NCBI GenBank assembly: GCA_009773995.1
Contig: VSMY01000137.1
Coordinates: 1 to 6,160, forward strand
Reading direction: 5' to 3'
DNA: 6,160 nt
Source: Oscillibacter sp.
Lineage (GTDB): Bacteria > Bacillota > Clostridia > Oscillospirales > Oscillospiraceae
Below, piece by piece: positions 6,120 to 6,160 of this stretch (position 1 is its first letter; the number at the start of each line of letters is the position of its first letter). The notes below the pieces were generated by a model, which was not told the origin of the DNA, made no database searches, and saw nothing but the letters and a program-made list of their open reading frames with translations. Made by a program: the position numbers and the translations under genes.

Positions 6120-6160
6120 ATGCCTAAGAAACAATACGCAGTAATGGACGGGAACACGGC
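6120..6160 (+). CDS. nifJ: Start of a gene resembling pyruvate:ferredoxin oxidoreductase (partial, runs off the window)
   Basis: Only 13 full codons are present, reading MPKKQYAVMDGNT and then GC, which must encode Ala. The MDGNTA string close to the N terminus is how single-chain pyruvate:ferredoxin (flavodoxin) oxidoreductases begin, ahead of their pyrimidine-binding domain. That enzyme oxidises pyruvate with CoA to acetyl-CoA and CO2, reducing ferredoxin. A strong GGAAGGGGG (6105-6113) sits 6 nt upstream, and the gap to the aldolase stop is 15 nt, so the gene is almost certainly in the same operon. That there is a gene here is quite sure; the identity rests on very few residues. Confidence 0.65.
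   Translation, partial: MPKKQYAVMDGNT

Overview
The window looks like one catabolic operon from an anaerobic Bacillota, probably a gut Oscillospiraceae/Clostridia type. The evidence is moderately high GC, purine-rich AGGAGG-type Shine-Dalgarno sites before almost every gene, a low-complexity Ser/Gly lipoprotein linker on the solute-binding protein, and what appears to be the start of a pyruvate:ferredoxin oxidoreductase at the right edge. The taxonomy is an inference from style; there is no marker gene.

All genes lie on the + strand. In order they are: a GntR/FadR-type (FCD) regulator (15-698); a TRAP solute-binding lipoprotein, DctP (738-1826); a 105-nt gap with two overlapping, mutually exclusive hairpins (1827-1931); a small SAF-domain subunit (1932-2207) and a large catalytic subunit (2223-3386) of a UxaA-family (altronate/galactarate dehydratase-like) lyase; the TRAP small membrane protein DctQ (3401-3913); the TRAP large permease DctM (3910-5202); a 113-nt gap with a strong hairpin (5203-5315); an HpcH/HpaI class II aldolase (5316-6104); and the first 41 nt of a gene whose product starts like PFOR/NifJ (from 6120). 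Gene spacing is short or overlapping, which fits one transcription unit.

The genes suggest a working order. A periplasm-facing lipoprotein captures an organic acid. DctQM imports it with an ion gradient. The two-part UxaA-type enzyme dehydrates (or otherwise beta-eliminates) a sugar acid to a 2-keto-3-deoxy acid. The HpaI-type aldolase cleaves that to pyruvate plus a small aldehyde, and PFOR would oxidise the pyruvate to acetyl-CoA. The FCD regulator probably senses the acid or an intermediate. A hexarate/aldonate is the leading substrate guess. A sulfolactate lyase (SuyAB-like) reading of the split UxaA pair cannot be excluded from sequence alone.

No mobile element, CRISPR array, tRNA or rRNA was seen. 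The proteins belong to known families. What deserves a second look is the RNA structure in the two gaps, the placement of the lyase genes inside the TRAP cassette, the unresolved substrate, and the PFOR coupling.
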